NCBI GenBank assembly: GCA_018267365.1
Contig: JAFDYQ010000026.1
Location: forward strand, 1-64,000
DNA length: 64,000 nt
Reading direction: 5' to 3'
From: Bacteroidota bacterium
Lineage (GTDB): Bacteria > Bacteroidota > Bacteroidia > Chitinophagales > LD1
The translations under genes and the position numbers were made by a program. Shown here one piece after another: positions 28,885 through 37,685 of this stretch (position 1 is its first letter; each line of letters begins with the position of its first letter). The notes under the pieces were generated by a model. It saw only the letters and a program-made list of their open reading frames with translations, was not told where the DNA came from and made no database searches.

Positions 28885-29574
28885 ATGAACAGGATGGAGC
28901 GCCTCATAGCGATCATGACCGTGCTACAATCTAAAAAGCACGTGACCGCAGAGCATATTGCCGCGCGGTTTGACATCAGTGTGCGTACCGTCTATCGTGA
29001 CATCAAGGCGCTAGGGGAATCAGGCATCCCGGTAGGATTTGAAGCGCCTAAAGGCTACTTTATCACGCAGGGCTATTTCCTGCCGCCTGTATCCTTTACA
29101 TCAGAAGAAGCTAATGCACTGGTGCTGCTAGAGAGTGTGGCTGTAGGTTTCACGGATAAGTCTATCAGAAAACATTATTCATCAGCACTCAATAAGGTAA
29201 AGGCTGGCCTGCGATCCACGCAAAAAGAAAATGCTGAAGTAGTGTCTGAGACTGTGCGTATGCAGCTGCCCGAGCGCCTGCTGCCAGACTATGAGTATAT
29301 GTCGGCCATACAGCAGCATATCACGGATAAAAAAGTACTGGAGATAGACTATAAAAACAATAAAGAGGAAGCCAGCTCGCGGCGCGTAGAACCCATCGGC
29401 CTGATCTTCTATGCCTTTAGCTGGCACATGATAGGCTGGTGCCACCTGAGAAAAGAGTACCGCGATTTTAAAATTTCCCGCATCAGTCACTTGCGCTCAC
29501 CAGATCTGCCATTTACTATCACTGCGCATATCCCTCTGAGCGAGTACATGCCACAAATTCCTGTAGCCTTCTAA
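28885..29574 (+). CDS. YafY-type WYL-domain transcriptional regulator
   Basis: 229 aa from the Met at 28885 (MNRMERL). The N-terminal DeoR-like winged helix is RLIAIMTVLQSKKHVTAEHIAARFDISVRTVYRDI. The WYL domain follows at about residues 135-229; EIDYKNN, RRVEPIGLIFYAFSWHMIGW and FKISRI mark its core. An upstream Met at 28762 overlaps the divergent flavoprotein start and is rejected. WYL proteins sense ligands or nucleic acids and control nearby genes. The DinB gene 90 bp downstream is a plausible target, a pairing often seen in Bacteroidota. Confidence 0.92.
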   Translation: MNRMERLIAIMTVLQSKKHVTAEHIAARFDISVRTVYRDIKALGESGIPVGFEAPKGYFITQGYFLPPVSFTSEEANALVLLESVAVGFTDKSIRKHYSSALNKVKAGLRSTQKENAEVVSETVRMQLPERLLPDYEYMSAIQQHITDKKVLEIDYKNNKEEASSRRVEPIGLIFYAFSWHMIGWCHLRKEYRDFKISRISHLRSPDLPFTITAHIPLSEYMPQIPVAF

Positions 29575-29664
29575 TTTTTTTCTACTCTGAAATACGGACT
29601 GCCATAGGGCTGTCAGTGGCAGACATTCTCTTTGTGCCATTATTCACACCAAAAAACAAACAGA

Positions 29665-30162
29665 ATGGAGATCATACCTTTGCTACTGAAAGAGCTGGAA
29701 AACGAAGCAAATACTACACGCAAAATACTGGCGCTCGTGCCCGATGATAAGCACGACTGGAAACCGCACAGCAAGAGTATGGAGATGGGCAGGCTGGCTA
29801 CACATATAGCAGAACTGCCAGGCTGGGTGAGCATGGCGATACATTCAGACGAACTCGATTTTAACGCGAGTGAGTACAAGCCTACGATCCTCAAAAGCTC
29901 CCAGGGACTACTCGAGTGCCTAGAAAAAAATCTGGAGTCAGCACGCGGTGCTTTGAATGGCACGAATGAAGAACAATTGAAAAAAGACTGGACGATGCGT
30001 AGCGGTGAGAGGATCTTCTCCACTGACCCGAAAGTAGATGTGATCCGGATGGCCTACTGCCAGACCGTGCATCACCGTGCACAACTCGGCGTCTATCTGC
30101 GTCTTTTAGATATACCAATACCTGGCAGCTACGGTCCCAGTGCAGATGATCCTTCCTTCTAA
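29665..30162 (+). CDS. DinB-family protein
   Basis: 165 aa from the Met at 29665 (MEIIPLLLKELENEA). The four-helix-bundle DinB fold is suggested by ATHIAELPGW in helix 2 and the C-terminal TVHHRAQLGVYLRLLDIPIP with GSYGPSADD. The conserved His residues (in RLATHI and VHHR) are those that bind a metal in the family. DinB/YfiT proteins include thiol-dependent transferases and damage-induced proteins. The substrate is unknown. It follows the WYL regulator on the same strand. Confidence 0.9.
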   Translation: MEIIPLLLKELENEANTTRKILALVPDDKHDWKPHSKSMEMGRLATHIAELPGWVSMAIHSDELDFNASEYKPTILKSSQGLLECLEKNLESARGALNGTNEEQLKKDWTMRSGERIFSTDPKVDVIRMAYCQTVHHRAQLGVYLRLLDIPIPGSYGPSADDPSF

Positions 30163-30213
30163 CGATACACGAAAGCCTGGTTCGCTACGGGCTTTTAAAT
30201 TTATAAATACAGG

Positions 30214-31014
30214 CTAAACGAAAGTAAGATCGCTATTGGCTTTGATAGCTGCCTCTATCAGCTCAAAGGAGGTAAGTATCTCCGCCTTATCCTTGCGCAC
30301 CCATACCGTATGCTCGAAGTGTGCGGATGGCTTGTGGTCTTGCGTGGCTACTGTCCATTTATCGCTCTTGGTATAGACATCCTTGCGGCCCATATTGACC
30401 ATAGGCTCGATGGCTATCACACAGTTCTCCGGCAGTACAGGGCCATCGTTAGGTTTGCCATAGTTAGGCACTTGCGGATCCTCGTGTAGTGACTGGCCGA
30501 GGCCGTGGCCTACTAGTTCGCGCACACAGCGATAGCCGTGCTTGCGCTCGCAGTAGTCCTGAATAGTAGAAGATATCATGCCTACGCGATTTCCGGCTAC
30601 GGCTTTTTCTATACCCAGGTAGAGTGATTCTTTTGTCACTCTGAGGAGTTGGAGCGTCGGCTCCTTCACATTGCCTATGGCAAAAGTGTAGGCGCTATCA
30701 GCGTGATAACCATTCATAAAAACGCCTGCATCGATGGAGGCGATATCTCCATCGCGATAAGCACGCGCGTTAGGTATACCATGCACTACGTCTTCGTTGA
30801 CCGATATGAGTAGTGAGGATGGACAGCCATACAGTCCCTTGAAAGACGGTACGCCACCATGATCACGAATGAAAGTCTCTGCGAGTTTATCCAGATGCAG
30901 TCCATTAGCACCCGCCTTGAGTTCTTTGGCGACCTCTGCTAGTGTGGCGGCGAGTACCTGGGCGCTTTTGCGCATCAGCTCGATCTGCTCCGGTGTTTTG
31001 ATCTTGATAGCCAT
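30214..31014 (-). CDS. map: Methionine aminopeptidase, type I
   Basis: 266 aa. It removes the N-terminal Met from nascent proteins. Metal-site residues are visible in DAGVFMNGYHADSAYTF (Asp, Asp), GHGLG (His), EPMVN (Glu) and FEHTVWV (Glu). The substrate His is in VVHGIPN. In many bacteria map follows secY. Here it does too, but a terminator lies between them, so it is likely transcribed separately; a near-consensus TACATTCG lies at 31031-31038. Confidence 0.96.
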   Translation of the reverse strand: MAIKIKTPEQIELMRKSAQVLAATLAEVAKELKAGANGLHLDKLAETFIRDHGGVPSFKGLYGCPSSLLISVNEDVVHGIPNARAYRDGDIASIDAGVFMNGYHADSAYTFAIGNVKEPTLQLLRVTKESLYLGIEKAVAGNRVGMISSTIQDYCERKHGYRCVRELVGHGLGQSLHEDPQVPNYGKPNDGPVLPENCVIAIEPMVNMGRKDVYTKSDKWTVATQDHKPSAHFEHTVWVRKDKAEILTSFELIEAAIKANSDLTFV

Positions 31015-31116
31015 GTATCGATTGAGAGGACGAATGTATGAAAAAGAGCCGGATCACTCAATACTCAAAAAATACATATACAATGTAGCTCCTATCCTTG
31101 CTATCCTATCCAAAAT

Positions 31117-31140
31117 AAAACCCCGGTCGCGGGACCGGGG
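31117..31140 (-). terminator. Intrinsic terminator at the end of the spc-type operon
   Basis: CCCCGGTC (31121-31128) pairs with GACCGGGG (31133-31140). On the minus strand it is followed by TTTTATTTT, 29 bp past the secY stop. Confidence 0.85.
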
Positions 31141-31168
31141 CTTACAATATTTTGAGTTATTGCTGTCT

Positions 31169-32509
31169 CTATATGCTCACTTGAGCCAAACCCTGACGGC
31201 CCTTGATACGGCCAGATGAGGTCAGACCATCATAGTGACGGTTCAGGAGGTGTGTCTCTACAGTCTGGAGCGTATCGAGAATCACACCGACCATGATGAT
31301 CAGCGATGAACCACCGAAGAACAGAGCAAACTGCTGGTCTACGTTAAACTGCATCACGATAGAAGGCATGATAGCTACTATACCGAGGAAGATAGCTCCA
31401 GGGAGGGTGATACGAGAGATCACAGCGTCTATAAACTCTGCGGTCTTTGTACCCGGCTTTACACCCGGTATGAAGCCACCATTTTTCTTCATCTCATCAC
31501 CTATCTGAGTAGGGTTTACGATGAGAGCCGTGTAGAAGTATGTGAATGCTACGATCAATATAAAGTCAAACAGATTGTACCAGAAGCCACGGATATCATT
31601 CAGCGCGCGGATGAAGCCTACATTCTCCATACCTGATACCTGGCCCAGTGTAGCCGGGATGAACATGATAGCCTGAGCAAAGATGATAGGCATCACACCA
31701 GAAGCATTCAGCTTGAGCGGCAGGTACTGACGTGTACCACCGGCCTGCATCATACGTCCTCCTTGAATTACATTCCTTTTAGCATATTGTATAGGTATAC
31801 GGCGTGTACCCTGCACCAGGAGAATCACACACATCACCACAAATATCAGAAAGGCTATTTCTATCACCGGAGCGATCAGATTGCCCAGTGTAGCACGTGT
31901 AGTAAACTCCTGAATAATAGCACCCGGGAAACGAGCGAGGATACCTACCATGATGAGGATCGATACGCCATTGCCGAGACCCTTGTCAGTGATACGCTCA
32001 CCCATCCACATCACGAAGAGTGTGCCTGCAGTAAGGATCACTACAGTAGATATGGTGAAAAGAACCTTAGGGATCACAGGACCGCTACCTGTCTTATCCA
32101 GATACTGCACATAGGCAAATGCCTGGAATACAGTCACGATCACTGTGAGGATACGTGTCCATTGGTTCAGCTGCCTGCGGCCGCTTTCACCCTCCTTTGA
32201 CATTTTCTGAAACTGTGGCACCACCATGGTGAGGAGCTGCACAGCGATAGAAGCAGAGATATACGGCATGATACCCAGTGCAAAGATAGAAGCACGCGAG
32301 AAAGCACCGCCCGCAAAGAGATTCACGAGGCCGAGCATACCCGTTTTACCGGCATTCCCGAGCTTGGTCAGCGAGTTAGGGTCGAGGCCGGGCAGTGCGA
32401 TAAATGTACCGATCCTGTAGATAAGCACCAGACCCAGAGTAAGCAGGATACGCTCTCTGAGCTCCTGTATACCCCAGATATTCTGGACAGTGGTGATAAA
32501 TTTTTTCAT
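31169..32509 (-). CDS. secY: Protein translocase subunit SecY
   Basis: 446 aa. The membrane channel of the Sec translocon, with ten hydrophobic segments. Family segments: FALGIMPYISASIAVQLL, EGESGRRQLNQWTR, GNGVSILIMVGI, LPLKLNASGVMPIIFAQ with FIPATLG, and a C-terminal TVETHLLNRHYDG. It is the last gene of the ribosomal operon, 87 bp after rplO. Confidence 0.97.
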   Translation of the reverse strand: MKKFITTVQNIWGIQELRERILLTLGLVLIYRIGTFIALPGLDPNSLTKLGNAGKTGMLGLVNLFAGGAFSRASIFALGIMPYISASIAVQLLTMVVPQFQKMSKEGESGRRQLNQWTRILTVIVTVFQAFAYVQYLDKTGSGPVIPKVLFTISTVVILTAGTLFVMWMGERITDKGLGNGVSILIMVGILARFPGAIIQEFTTRATLGNLIAPVIEIAFLIFVVMCVILLVQGTRRIPIQYAKRNVIQGGRMMQAGGTRQYLPLKLNASGVMPIIFAQAIMFIPATLGQVSGMENVGFIRALNDIRGFWYNLFDFILIVAFTYFYTALIVNPTQIGDEMKKNGGFIPGVKPGTKTAEFIDAVISRITLPGAIFLGIVAIMPSIVMQFNVDQQFALFFGGSSLIIMVGVILDTLQTVETHLLNRHYDGLTSSGRIKGRQGLAQVSI

Positions 32510-32596
32510 TTAAAATTCTTGTTCTTTATATCAAGAAAGGATTTCCCTGGAGAGAAATCCTTCCTGCAATAATACAATAATATCTTAGGCTAAAAA

Positions 32597-33049
32597 CTAC
32601 TTTACGATATTCACTGTACCACCGAGGCTCTCGATCTTAGACTTTGCAGTCTCACTGATCGCGTGTACAGAGACATTTACTTTGGTCTTCAGCTCACCGG
32701 TACCGAGTACTTTTACGAGATGAGACTTGCCTATCACACGGTTTTCACGGAGGTTTTCTACAGTGATCTCAGACAGCTTCAGTGAGTCTACCAGTTCCTG
32801 GATCTTGCCGAGGTTCAGTGGTTCAAACTCTACACGGTTAAAGTTCTTGAAACCGGTCTTAGGGATACGCCTCTGGAGTGGCATCTGACCACCTTCAAAG
32901 CCCTTCTTAGACTTGTAGCCAGACCTTGAGCCTGCGCCCTTGTGACCACGTCCGGCTGTACCGCCCTGACCACTGGCCTGGCCCCTTCCGAGCCTCTTAG
33001 AACCCTTGTGAGTAGCTCCTGCTGCTGGTTTGAGATTATGTAGTTCCAT
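32597..33049 (-). CDS. rplO: 50S ribosomal protein L15
   Basis: 150 aa. Gly/Lys/Arg-rich N-terminus (KRLGRGQASGQGGTAGRGHKG), then GFEGGQMPLQRRIPKTGF and a C-terminal globular part. It lies between rpmD and secY as in the canonical spc operon. Confidence 0.97.
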   Translation of the reverse strand: MELHNLKPAAGATHKGSKRLGRGQASGQGGTAGRGHKGAGSRSGYKSKKGFEGGQMPLQRRIPKTGFKNFNRVEFEPLNLGKIQELVDSLKLSEITVENLRENRVIGKSHLVKVLGTGELKTKVNVSVHAISETAKSKIESLGGTVNIVK

Positions 33050-33087
33050 TGCTATACTTTCTTTTGCTTTTGCTTAATTGGGTTTGA

Positions 33088-33267
33088 TTACGCGTTTTCT
33101 ACTTTGAGCAGGTGGCCTACCTTGCGGATCATGCCAGCTACAGCCGCGTTATTTTCGATGGTGTTTGTATCACCGATCTTATTGAGACCGAGGGCCTTCA
33201 TAGTCCTCTTGACACGCTCGTCCTTCTCGATAGTGCTCTTGACCTTGGTCACTTTTACCTTTGCCAT
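33088..33267 (-). CDS. rpmD: 50S ribosomal protein L30
   Basis: 59 aa. Translated by hand from the gap between rpsE and rplO: ATG at 33267, TAA at 33088-33090. The sequence begins MAKVKVTKVKST and contains KRTMKALGLNKIGDT and an ending GMIRKVGHLLKVENA, all typical of L30. Position and size fit the spc operon. Confidence 0.95.
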   Translation of the reverse strand: MAKVKVTKVKSTIEKDERVKRTMKALGLNKIGDTNTIENNAAVAGMIRKVGHLLKVENA

Positions 33268-33293
33268 GACGGATTAGTTTATTGAGTTCTTGA

Positions 33294-33812
33294 TTATCCT
33301 TTGAATACGGTGTCCATAGATACAGTCCTGTTGCGGGATACAGTATATGGATCGCGCAGCTGTGTCAGGGCATTGATCGTAGCCTTGATCACGTTTGCAG
33401 GGTTTGCACCGCCGAGAGACTTGGCGAGTACGTCCTTCACACCTGCGCTCTCCAGTACGGCACGCATTGCACCACCGGCTATGACACCGGTACCGTGAGA
33501 GGCTGGCTGGATCATCACACGAGCCGCACCAAACTTGCCATGCTGTATGTGAGGGACAGTACCCTTGTATACAGGCACGTTCACGAGGTTTTTCTTAGCG
33601 TCGTCTATCGCCTTCTGGATAGCTTCCTGTACTTCCTTAGCCTTGCCCTGACCTTCACCTACTATGCCGTTACCGTTTCCGAGTACGACTGTAGCTGAGA
33701 AGCTGAATGTACGGCCACCCTTAGTCACTTTGGTAACACGGCGGACATTTACCACTTTCTCTTTGAGTTCGAGTTCGCTGGCTTTGAATTTCTGAACGTT
33801 TGCCTTTTGCAT
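33294..33812 (-). CDS. rpsE: 30S ribosomal protein S5
   Basis: 172 aa. The double-stranded RNA-binding-type N-terminal domain shows [22 protein letters not shown] and [17 protein letters not shown]. The C-terminal half has [27 protein letters not shown]5 contributes to decoding accuracy. Confidence 0.97.
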   Translation of the reverse strand: MQKANVQKFKASELELKEKVVNVRRVTKVTKGGRTFSFSATVVLGNGNGIVGEGQGKAKEVQEAIQKAIDDAKKNLVNVPVYKGTVPHIQHGKFGAARVMIQPASHGTGVIAGGAMRAVLESAGVKDVLAKSLGGANPANVIKATINALTQLRDPYTVSRNRTVSMDTVFKG

Positions 33813-33841
33813 GTTCTTTATTGTCTATTGCTTGTGATCAA

Positions 33842-34192
33842 TTAAAATTTGAGTCCTGCCTCACGTGCACCCTCAGCGAGGGCCTTGATACGGCCATGGT
33901 AGAGGTAGCCACCGCGGTCAAATACTACCTCAGCGATGCCTTTGTCAGCAGCTAGCTTTGCGATAGCTGCGCCTACAGCCTTGGACTGCTCAGACTTATT
34001 GCCTGTGCGACTGAAACTCTTATCCCTGGTAGAAGCTGCAGCCACCGTCACGCCGGCTGTATCATCTACGAGCTGCGCATAGATCTCCGCATTGCTACGG
34101 TATACGCACAGACGAGGCCTTTGTGCTGTGCCGCTTATCTTGCCCCTGATCCTCTTGCGGATCTTTGCCCTTCTGGATTCTTTAGTCACCAT
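33842..34192 (-). CDS. rplR: 50S ribosomal protein L18
   Basis: 116 aa. 5S rRNA-binding protein. Motifs: [22 protein letters not shown] at the N-terminus and [25 protein letters not shown] at the C-terminus. Confidence 0.97.
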   Translation of the reverse strand: MVTKESRRAKIRKRIRGKISGTAQRPRLCVYRSNAEIYAQLVDDTAGVTVAAASTRDKSFSRTGNKSEQSKAVGAAIAKLAADKGIAEVVFDRGGYLYHGRIKALAEGAREAGLKF

Positions 34193-34230
34193 GATTTATC
34201 TTGGATTTAAATAGCTTTCTTACTTAATGA

Positions 34231-34788
34231 TTACTTCTTAGCCGCAGACTTACCAGCCTTCCTGCGCAGCTGCTCGCCTTCAAACTTGATACCCTTGCCC
34301 TTGTATGGCTCCGGCTTACGCTGCATACGGATCTTGGCACATACGAGACCCAGGAGATCCTTGTCAGATGATGTCAGTGTCACCTTTGGGTTCTGACCTT
34401 TCAGCTGCTCTGTAGTAGCCTTGATCTCTGCAGGCAGGAGGAATACTACCGGGTGAGAGTAGCCGAGTGCGAGCTCGAGTACCTGACCGGTCACTGTGGC
34501 GCGGTATCCCACACCTACCAGCTCCAGTACTGCCGTATTGCCTTCAGATACACCCTTCACCATGTTATTGATGAGTGCGCGGTAGGTACCGTGGAGGGAG
34601 CGGTGACGCTTCTGGTCAGTCGGCCTCTCTACAGTCAGGGTATCACCCTCTACCTTTACTTTGATGTCGGGGTCTACAGCCTGGTGCAGTTCGCCCTTGG
34701 GGCCTTTCACGGTCACTACATTACCAGATGATACCGATACGGTCACCTTGGCCGGGATAGTGATGGGAGCTCTTCCTATACGTGACAT
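34231..34788 (-). CDS. rplF: 50S ribosomal protein L6
   Basis: 185 aa. MSRIGRAPITIPAKV at the start, VTVKGPKGEL and the C-terminal signature PEPYKGKGIKFEGEQLRRKAGK near residues 160-181. Confidence 0.97.
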   Translation of the reverse strand: MSRIGRAPITIPAKVTVSVSSGNVVTVKGPKGELHQAVDPDIKVKVEGDTLTVERPTDQKRHRSLHGTYRALINNMVKGVSEGNTAVLELVGVGYRATVTGQVLELALGYSHPVVFLLPAEIKATTEQLKGQNPKVTLTSSDKDLLGLVCAKIRMQRKPEPYKGKGIKFEGEQLRRKAGKSAAKK

Positions 34789-34843
34789 GATCTTTTCTTT
34801 TTCTTTTTATTTACTGCGCTCACGCGCCAAATCAAAATTCTAA

Positions 34844-35245
34844 TTAATATACGCTGCAGAGTACTTCGCCGCCGAGGTTCTGAGCCTTAGCCTCCTTGTC
34901 TGTCATGATACCCTTGCTGGTAGACACGATAGCGATACCGAGGCCGCTGAGGATCCTTGGCAGCTCCTTGCTACCACGGTACTGACGCAGGCCCGGAGTA
35001 GAGATACGGCTCAGGTTCTTGATCACAGGGGTTTTGGTAGCTGCATCATACTTGAGCGCTATCTTGATCACACCTTGCTTGTTTTCTGTCTCCTCAAATT
35101 TGTACTTCAGGATATATCCCTTGTTGTACAGTATCTCAGTGATCTTCTTCTTCGTGTTTGACGCAGGGATCTCTACCATCCTGTGGTTGGCAGACTGAGC
35201 GTTTCTGATGCGTGTCAGAAAATCTGATATTGGATCGATTACCAT
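34844..35245 (-). CDS. rpsH: 30S ribosomal protein S8
   Basis: 133 aa. Begins DPISDFLTRIRNAQ and ends with STSKGIMTDKEAKAQNLGGEVLC, the S8 signature. It binds 16S rRNA and in many bacteria autoregulates the spc operon; no such site was identified here. Confidence 0.97.
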   Translation of the reverse strand: MVIDPISDFLTRIRNAQSANHRMVEIPASNTKKKITEILYNKGYILKYKFEETENKQGVIKIALKYDAATKTPVIKNLSRISTPGLRQYRGSKELPRILSGLGIAIVSTSKGIMTDKEAKAQNLGGEVLCSVY

Positions 35246-35280
35246 CTTGGTTTATCTTTTGATATTATTCTTTAATGTTA

Positions 35281-35550
35281 TTACCAGCTTGCCTTGGTCA
35301 CTCCAGGGATCTTGCCTTCGCTGGCCAGATCGCGAAACTTGATACGAGAGATACCAAACATCCTCACATATCCGCGCGGACGGCCTGTGAGCTGGCAGCG
35401 GTTGCGGAGGCGTACCTTAGACGAGTTGCGGGGCAGCTTATCCAGAGCGGTCCACTCACCTGCGTCCTTCAGTGCCTGACGCTTCTCAGCATACTGCGCT
35501 ACAAGCTTCTCACGCTTCCTTTGTCTTGCTTCTACTGACTTCTTTGCCAT
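35281..35550 (-). CDS. rpsN: 30S ribosomal protein S14, zinc-independent type
   Basis: 89 aa from the Met at 35550 ([13 protein letters not shown]); the extra 20 residues of a longer frame have no S14 similarity. The C-terminal [18 protein letters not shown] lacks the CxxC pairs of the short zinc-binding S14, so this is the longer zinc-free form. Confidence 0.96.
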   Translation of the reverse strand: MAKKSVEARQRKREKLVAQYAEKRQALKDAGEWTALDKLPRNSSKVRLRNRCQLTGRPRGYVRMFGISRIKFRDLASEGKIPGVTKASW

Positions 35551-35554
35551 AGTA

Positions 35555-36127
35555 TTATTGTTGTGCTTGTTTTTTAGTGAAAGGCATGCCGAGTGCTTCG
35601 AGGAGTGCATAAGCCTCTTCGTCAGTCTTGGCAGACGTTACGAAAGTGATATCCATACCGTTCAGCTTGGTCACCTTGTCGATATCGATCTCAGGGAAGA
35701 TGATCTGCTCCTTGATACCCATGTTAAAGTTGCCACGGCCGTCGAAACCCTTGCCATTCACACCCTTGAAGTCACGTACACGTGGGAGGGAGATAGACAC
35801 GAGGCGGTCTAGAAACTCATACATCTTGTCCTGACGGAGGGTGACGCGAGCTGCGATCGGGAAGTTCTTGCGGAGTTTAAAGTTGGAGATATCCTTCTTA
35901 GACTTAGCGGCTACAGCCTTCTGACCTGCTATGGTCGTCATTTCCTGTACGGCGATGTCTACGAGTTTCTTATCAGATGTCGCACCGTTTACGCCTTGAT
36001 TCAGGCATATTTTCTCGAGGCGAGGGATCTGCATATCAGAAGAGTAGTTAAACTTCTTCTTGAGGGCGGGAGCTACCTGCTCCGCATAGCGCTGCTTCAA
36101 GCGCGGCGTATACTTAGTCTGACTCAT
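35555..36127 (-). CDS. rplE: 50S ribosomal protein L5
   Basis: 190 aa. 5S rRNA-binding protein; motifs [38 protein letters not shown] and [15 protein letters not shown]. It is the first gene of this operon here. In the canonical order rplN and rplX precede rplE; they are absent, and a promoter lies directly upstream. Confidence 0.97.
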   Translation of the reverse strand: MSQTKYTPRLKQRYAEQVAPALKKKFNYSSDMQIPRLEKICLNQGVNGATSDKKLVDIAVQEMTTIAGQKAVAAKSKKDISNFKLRKNFPIAARVTLRQDKMYEFLDRLVSISLPRVRDFKGVNGKGFDGRGNFNMGIKEQIIFPEIDIDKVTKLNGMDITFVTSAKTDEEAYALLEALGMPFTKKQAQQ

Positions 36128-36178
36128 TTTCTATGTTTATGTGGACGATTCCAACCGTCCCGTCTGAAAAATGGACTG

Positions 36179-36208
36179 CAAAGATACCCTTTATCCACAT
36201 TTATCCAA
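36179..36208 (-). promoter_or_regulatory. Promoter of the rplE-secY operon
   Basis: The -7 element TATCTTTG (36179-36186, minus strand) and a -33 TTG (36206-36208) are spaced by 19 bases. An exact DnaA box, TTATCCACA, falls inside the spacer at about 36191-36199. Confidence 0.65.
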
Positions 36209-36299
36209 ATGTTTTTTGAAATAAAGTACAAATAGGAGAATATGGCCGTGTAATGAGAGGAGGAGATAGAGAAACACGGCGATCAGGAACCCTATATAA

Positions 36300-36584
36300 T
36301 TAGTGGAGGAAGCTGCCTCTGATGATCTTTCTCACAACAAAGGTGTCTTCTATAATTGCGAAAGCCGCAATCCAGTCATTAAAACTGACACAACTCAAAC
36401 CCAAAGCAGCAAGCTCACTATCGTGGCAAAGAGCATAAGAGACATTAGGTTTAGCGTAAGAATAGAGATGCTGAATGAAACGGTCTACCCATCTGCCTCC
36501 GGCACCATCAGTGTTGATGCAATCGATAAAGTAAGCAATTTCGAACAACGTTTCCTCAGCTTCAGGTTTTATCTCCACCTTCAT
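36300..36584 (-). CDS. RelE/ParE-superfamily toxin (putative)
   Basis: 94 aa. It starts MKVEIKPEAEETLFEIAYFI, a ParE-like first strand and helix. It ends with AFAIIEDTFVVRKIIRGSF, resembling the strands of the RelE/ParE fold. RelE toxins cleave mRNA on the ribosome and ParE toxins poison gyrase; which applies cannot be told. Its ATG overlaps the stop codon of the small gene upstream (ATGA overlap), the usual antitoxin-toxin arrangement. Confidence 0.65.
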   Translation of the reverse strand: MKVEIKPEAEETLFEIAYFIDCINTDGAGGRWVDRFIQHLYSYAKPNVSYALCHDSELAALGLSCVSFNDWIAAFAIIEDTFVVRKIIRGSFLH

Positions 36585-36733
36585 GAAGCCTTCTTATGCC
36601 TTTTCTCAGCAAGCCGCTTTTTGATATCCTCTGCTACCTGGCTTGCCTCCTTGCCTTTTCCTTCAGGTCTGCTGAATAACTCTTCCAACTCCTCCTTGGT
36701 AGCCTTGCGGCCTATACCAAAAGCGAGATCATG
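36581..36733 (-). CDS. Putative antitoxin, N-terminus uncertain (apparent frameshift)
   Basis: 50 aa from the ATG at 36733 (MISLFGIGRKATKEELEEL...), highly charged, with a Lys/Glu-rich C-terminus ending KKRLAEKRHKKAS. The TGA overlaps the toxin ATG. In another frame, an ATG at 36761 gives MEKFRKLTPHDLAF. It would join smoothly to GIGRKATKEEL if one base were skipped at the five-A run at 36719-36723 (plus strand). So the real gene may start at 36761 and carry a frameshift, a recoding site or a sequencing error. DNA-binding type not identified. Confidence 0.45.
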   Translation of the reverse strand, partial: HDLAFGIGRKATKEELEELFSRPEGKGKEASQVAEDIKKRLAEKRHKKAS

Positions 36734-36779
36734 AGGGGTGAGCTTGCGGAACTTTTCCATAGGATAAAGATACGTATTT

Positions 36780-37685
36780 CTATCTGAAGATGTTTACAGG
36801 GATGCTCCTGTCAGGATCGCGGCCGCATGTGTATATCTCCATTTTGCCATCCGAGGCAATATGTATTCCAGCTCCAAAGCGGAAACCAGCGCCTTTACAC
36901 TTAAAATACCTAGTCCTGATATGCTGCAAAGTTGCCTTGCCCTGACCAAACTGCACAAGAAACAAGTCTGCCCGGTCCTTGCCGGTATCGAGTCCCATAC
37001 CTATTAGATAAAGTTTTCCGGCTTTGTCCATAATCAGATTGATGGACTGGTAGGCGCACCAGTGGATCGAGTCCGTCGCAGTAGCTGTACCGAGCGGCAG
37101 CAGGGTGTCCTGCATAGTGGCATAGAGGTCTATATTGCGGGAATCCCAATCTGCTATGGCTGCGAGCCAGTTGCCCTGTGCCTGTACATAGCCAGCCGCA
37201 CCGGCAGTAGAGCGCTTGAATGTGCCGCTACGGCTGGCTACTATCGCCTTCGCCTTCTCATGACCGGCATCATCAAATGTGATACTGTAAACATCAGAGC
37301 GCATTTTCCCTTGATTGTCCTCTGCGCCTACCAGCAGTGTGCGGCCAGCTATCTGACAGCCTCCGGCATGGCGAAAAGGTGCATCAGCTATTTTCTGAAT
37401 GCTCCTGACCTGATGGTGATCTGCTACCAGGTAGTAAGCATACTGGCCCGAGCTGCCTGTCATAATGATAAGGCTATCACTCAGCGGCTGGATGCCCTGT
37501 AGATGCCCACTAGCGGGTACTTTGATTTGATTGGACAGTCGCCATATTGTAGGCGTAGTGCTGATCTTGTCAAAGGCCGCAGGTACATCGGCTATCTGCG
37601 CAATAGCTGAATTGCCACAGAACAGTGTTGCGCAAATACAAAATACTATGCTTAGACCAATATATTGCAAGTATTTACCCAACAT
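36780..37685 (-). CDS. Secreted protein of unknown function, probable beta-propeller-like
   Basis: 301 aa from the Met at 37685, which gives a classical signal peptide (MLGKYLQYIG..., ending SAIA-Q). Starts at 37709 and 37721 are possible but overlap the upstream gene more. The mature part has repeating strand patterns such as DSLIIMTGSSGQYAYYLVAD, RTLLVGAEDNQGK, NWLAAIADWDSRNIDLYA and KLYLIGMGLDTGKDRADLF, which suggest blades of a propeller. No T9SS domain is present. It overlaps the stop of the upstream gene by 11 bp. No named family recognised. Confidence 0.75.
   Translation of the reverse strand: MLGKYLQYIGLSIVFCICATLFCGNSAIAQIADVPAAFDKISTTPTIWRLSNQIKVPASGHLQGIQPLSDSLIIMTGSSGQYAYYLVADHHQVRSIQKIADAPFRHAGGCQIAGRTLLVGAEDNQGKMRSDVYSITFDDAGHEKAKAIVASRSGTFKRSTAGAAGYVQAQGNWLAAIADWDSRNIDLYATMQDTLLPLGTATATDSIHWCAYQSINLIMDKAGKLYLIGMGLDTGKDRADLFLVQFGQGKATLQHIRTRYFKCKGAGFRFGAGIHIASDGKMEIYTCGRDPDRSIPVNIFR

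Noticed and set aside
28821..28976. N-terminal extension of the BaiN-type protein by 52 residues
   Set aside because: It overlaps the divergent WYL gene start and precedes the family's N-terminal nucleotide-binding motif; read as noncoding.
36245..36280. GCCGTGT/ACACGGC inverted repeat as terminator of the toxin gene
   Set aside because: Seven-bp stem with a 22-base loop and no T run; too weak to claim.
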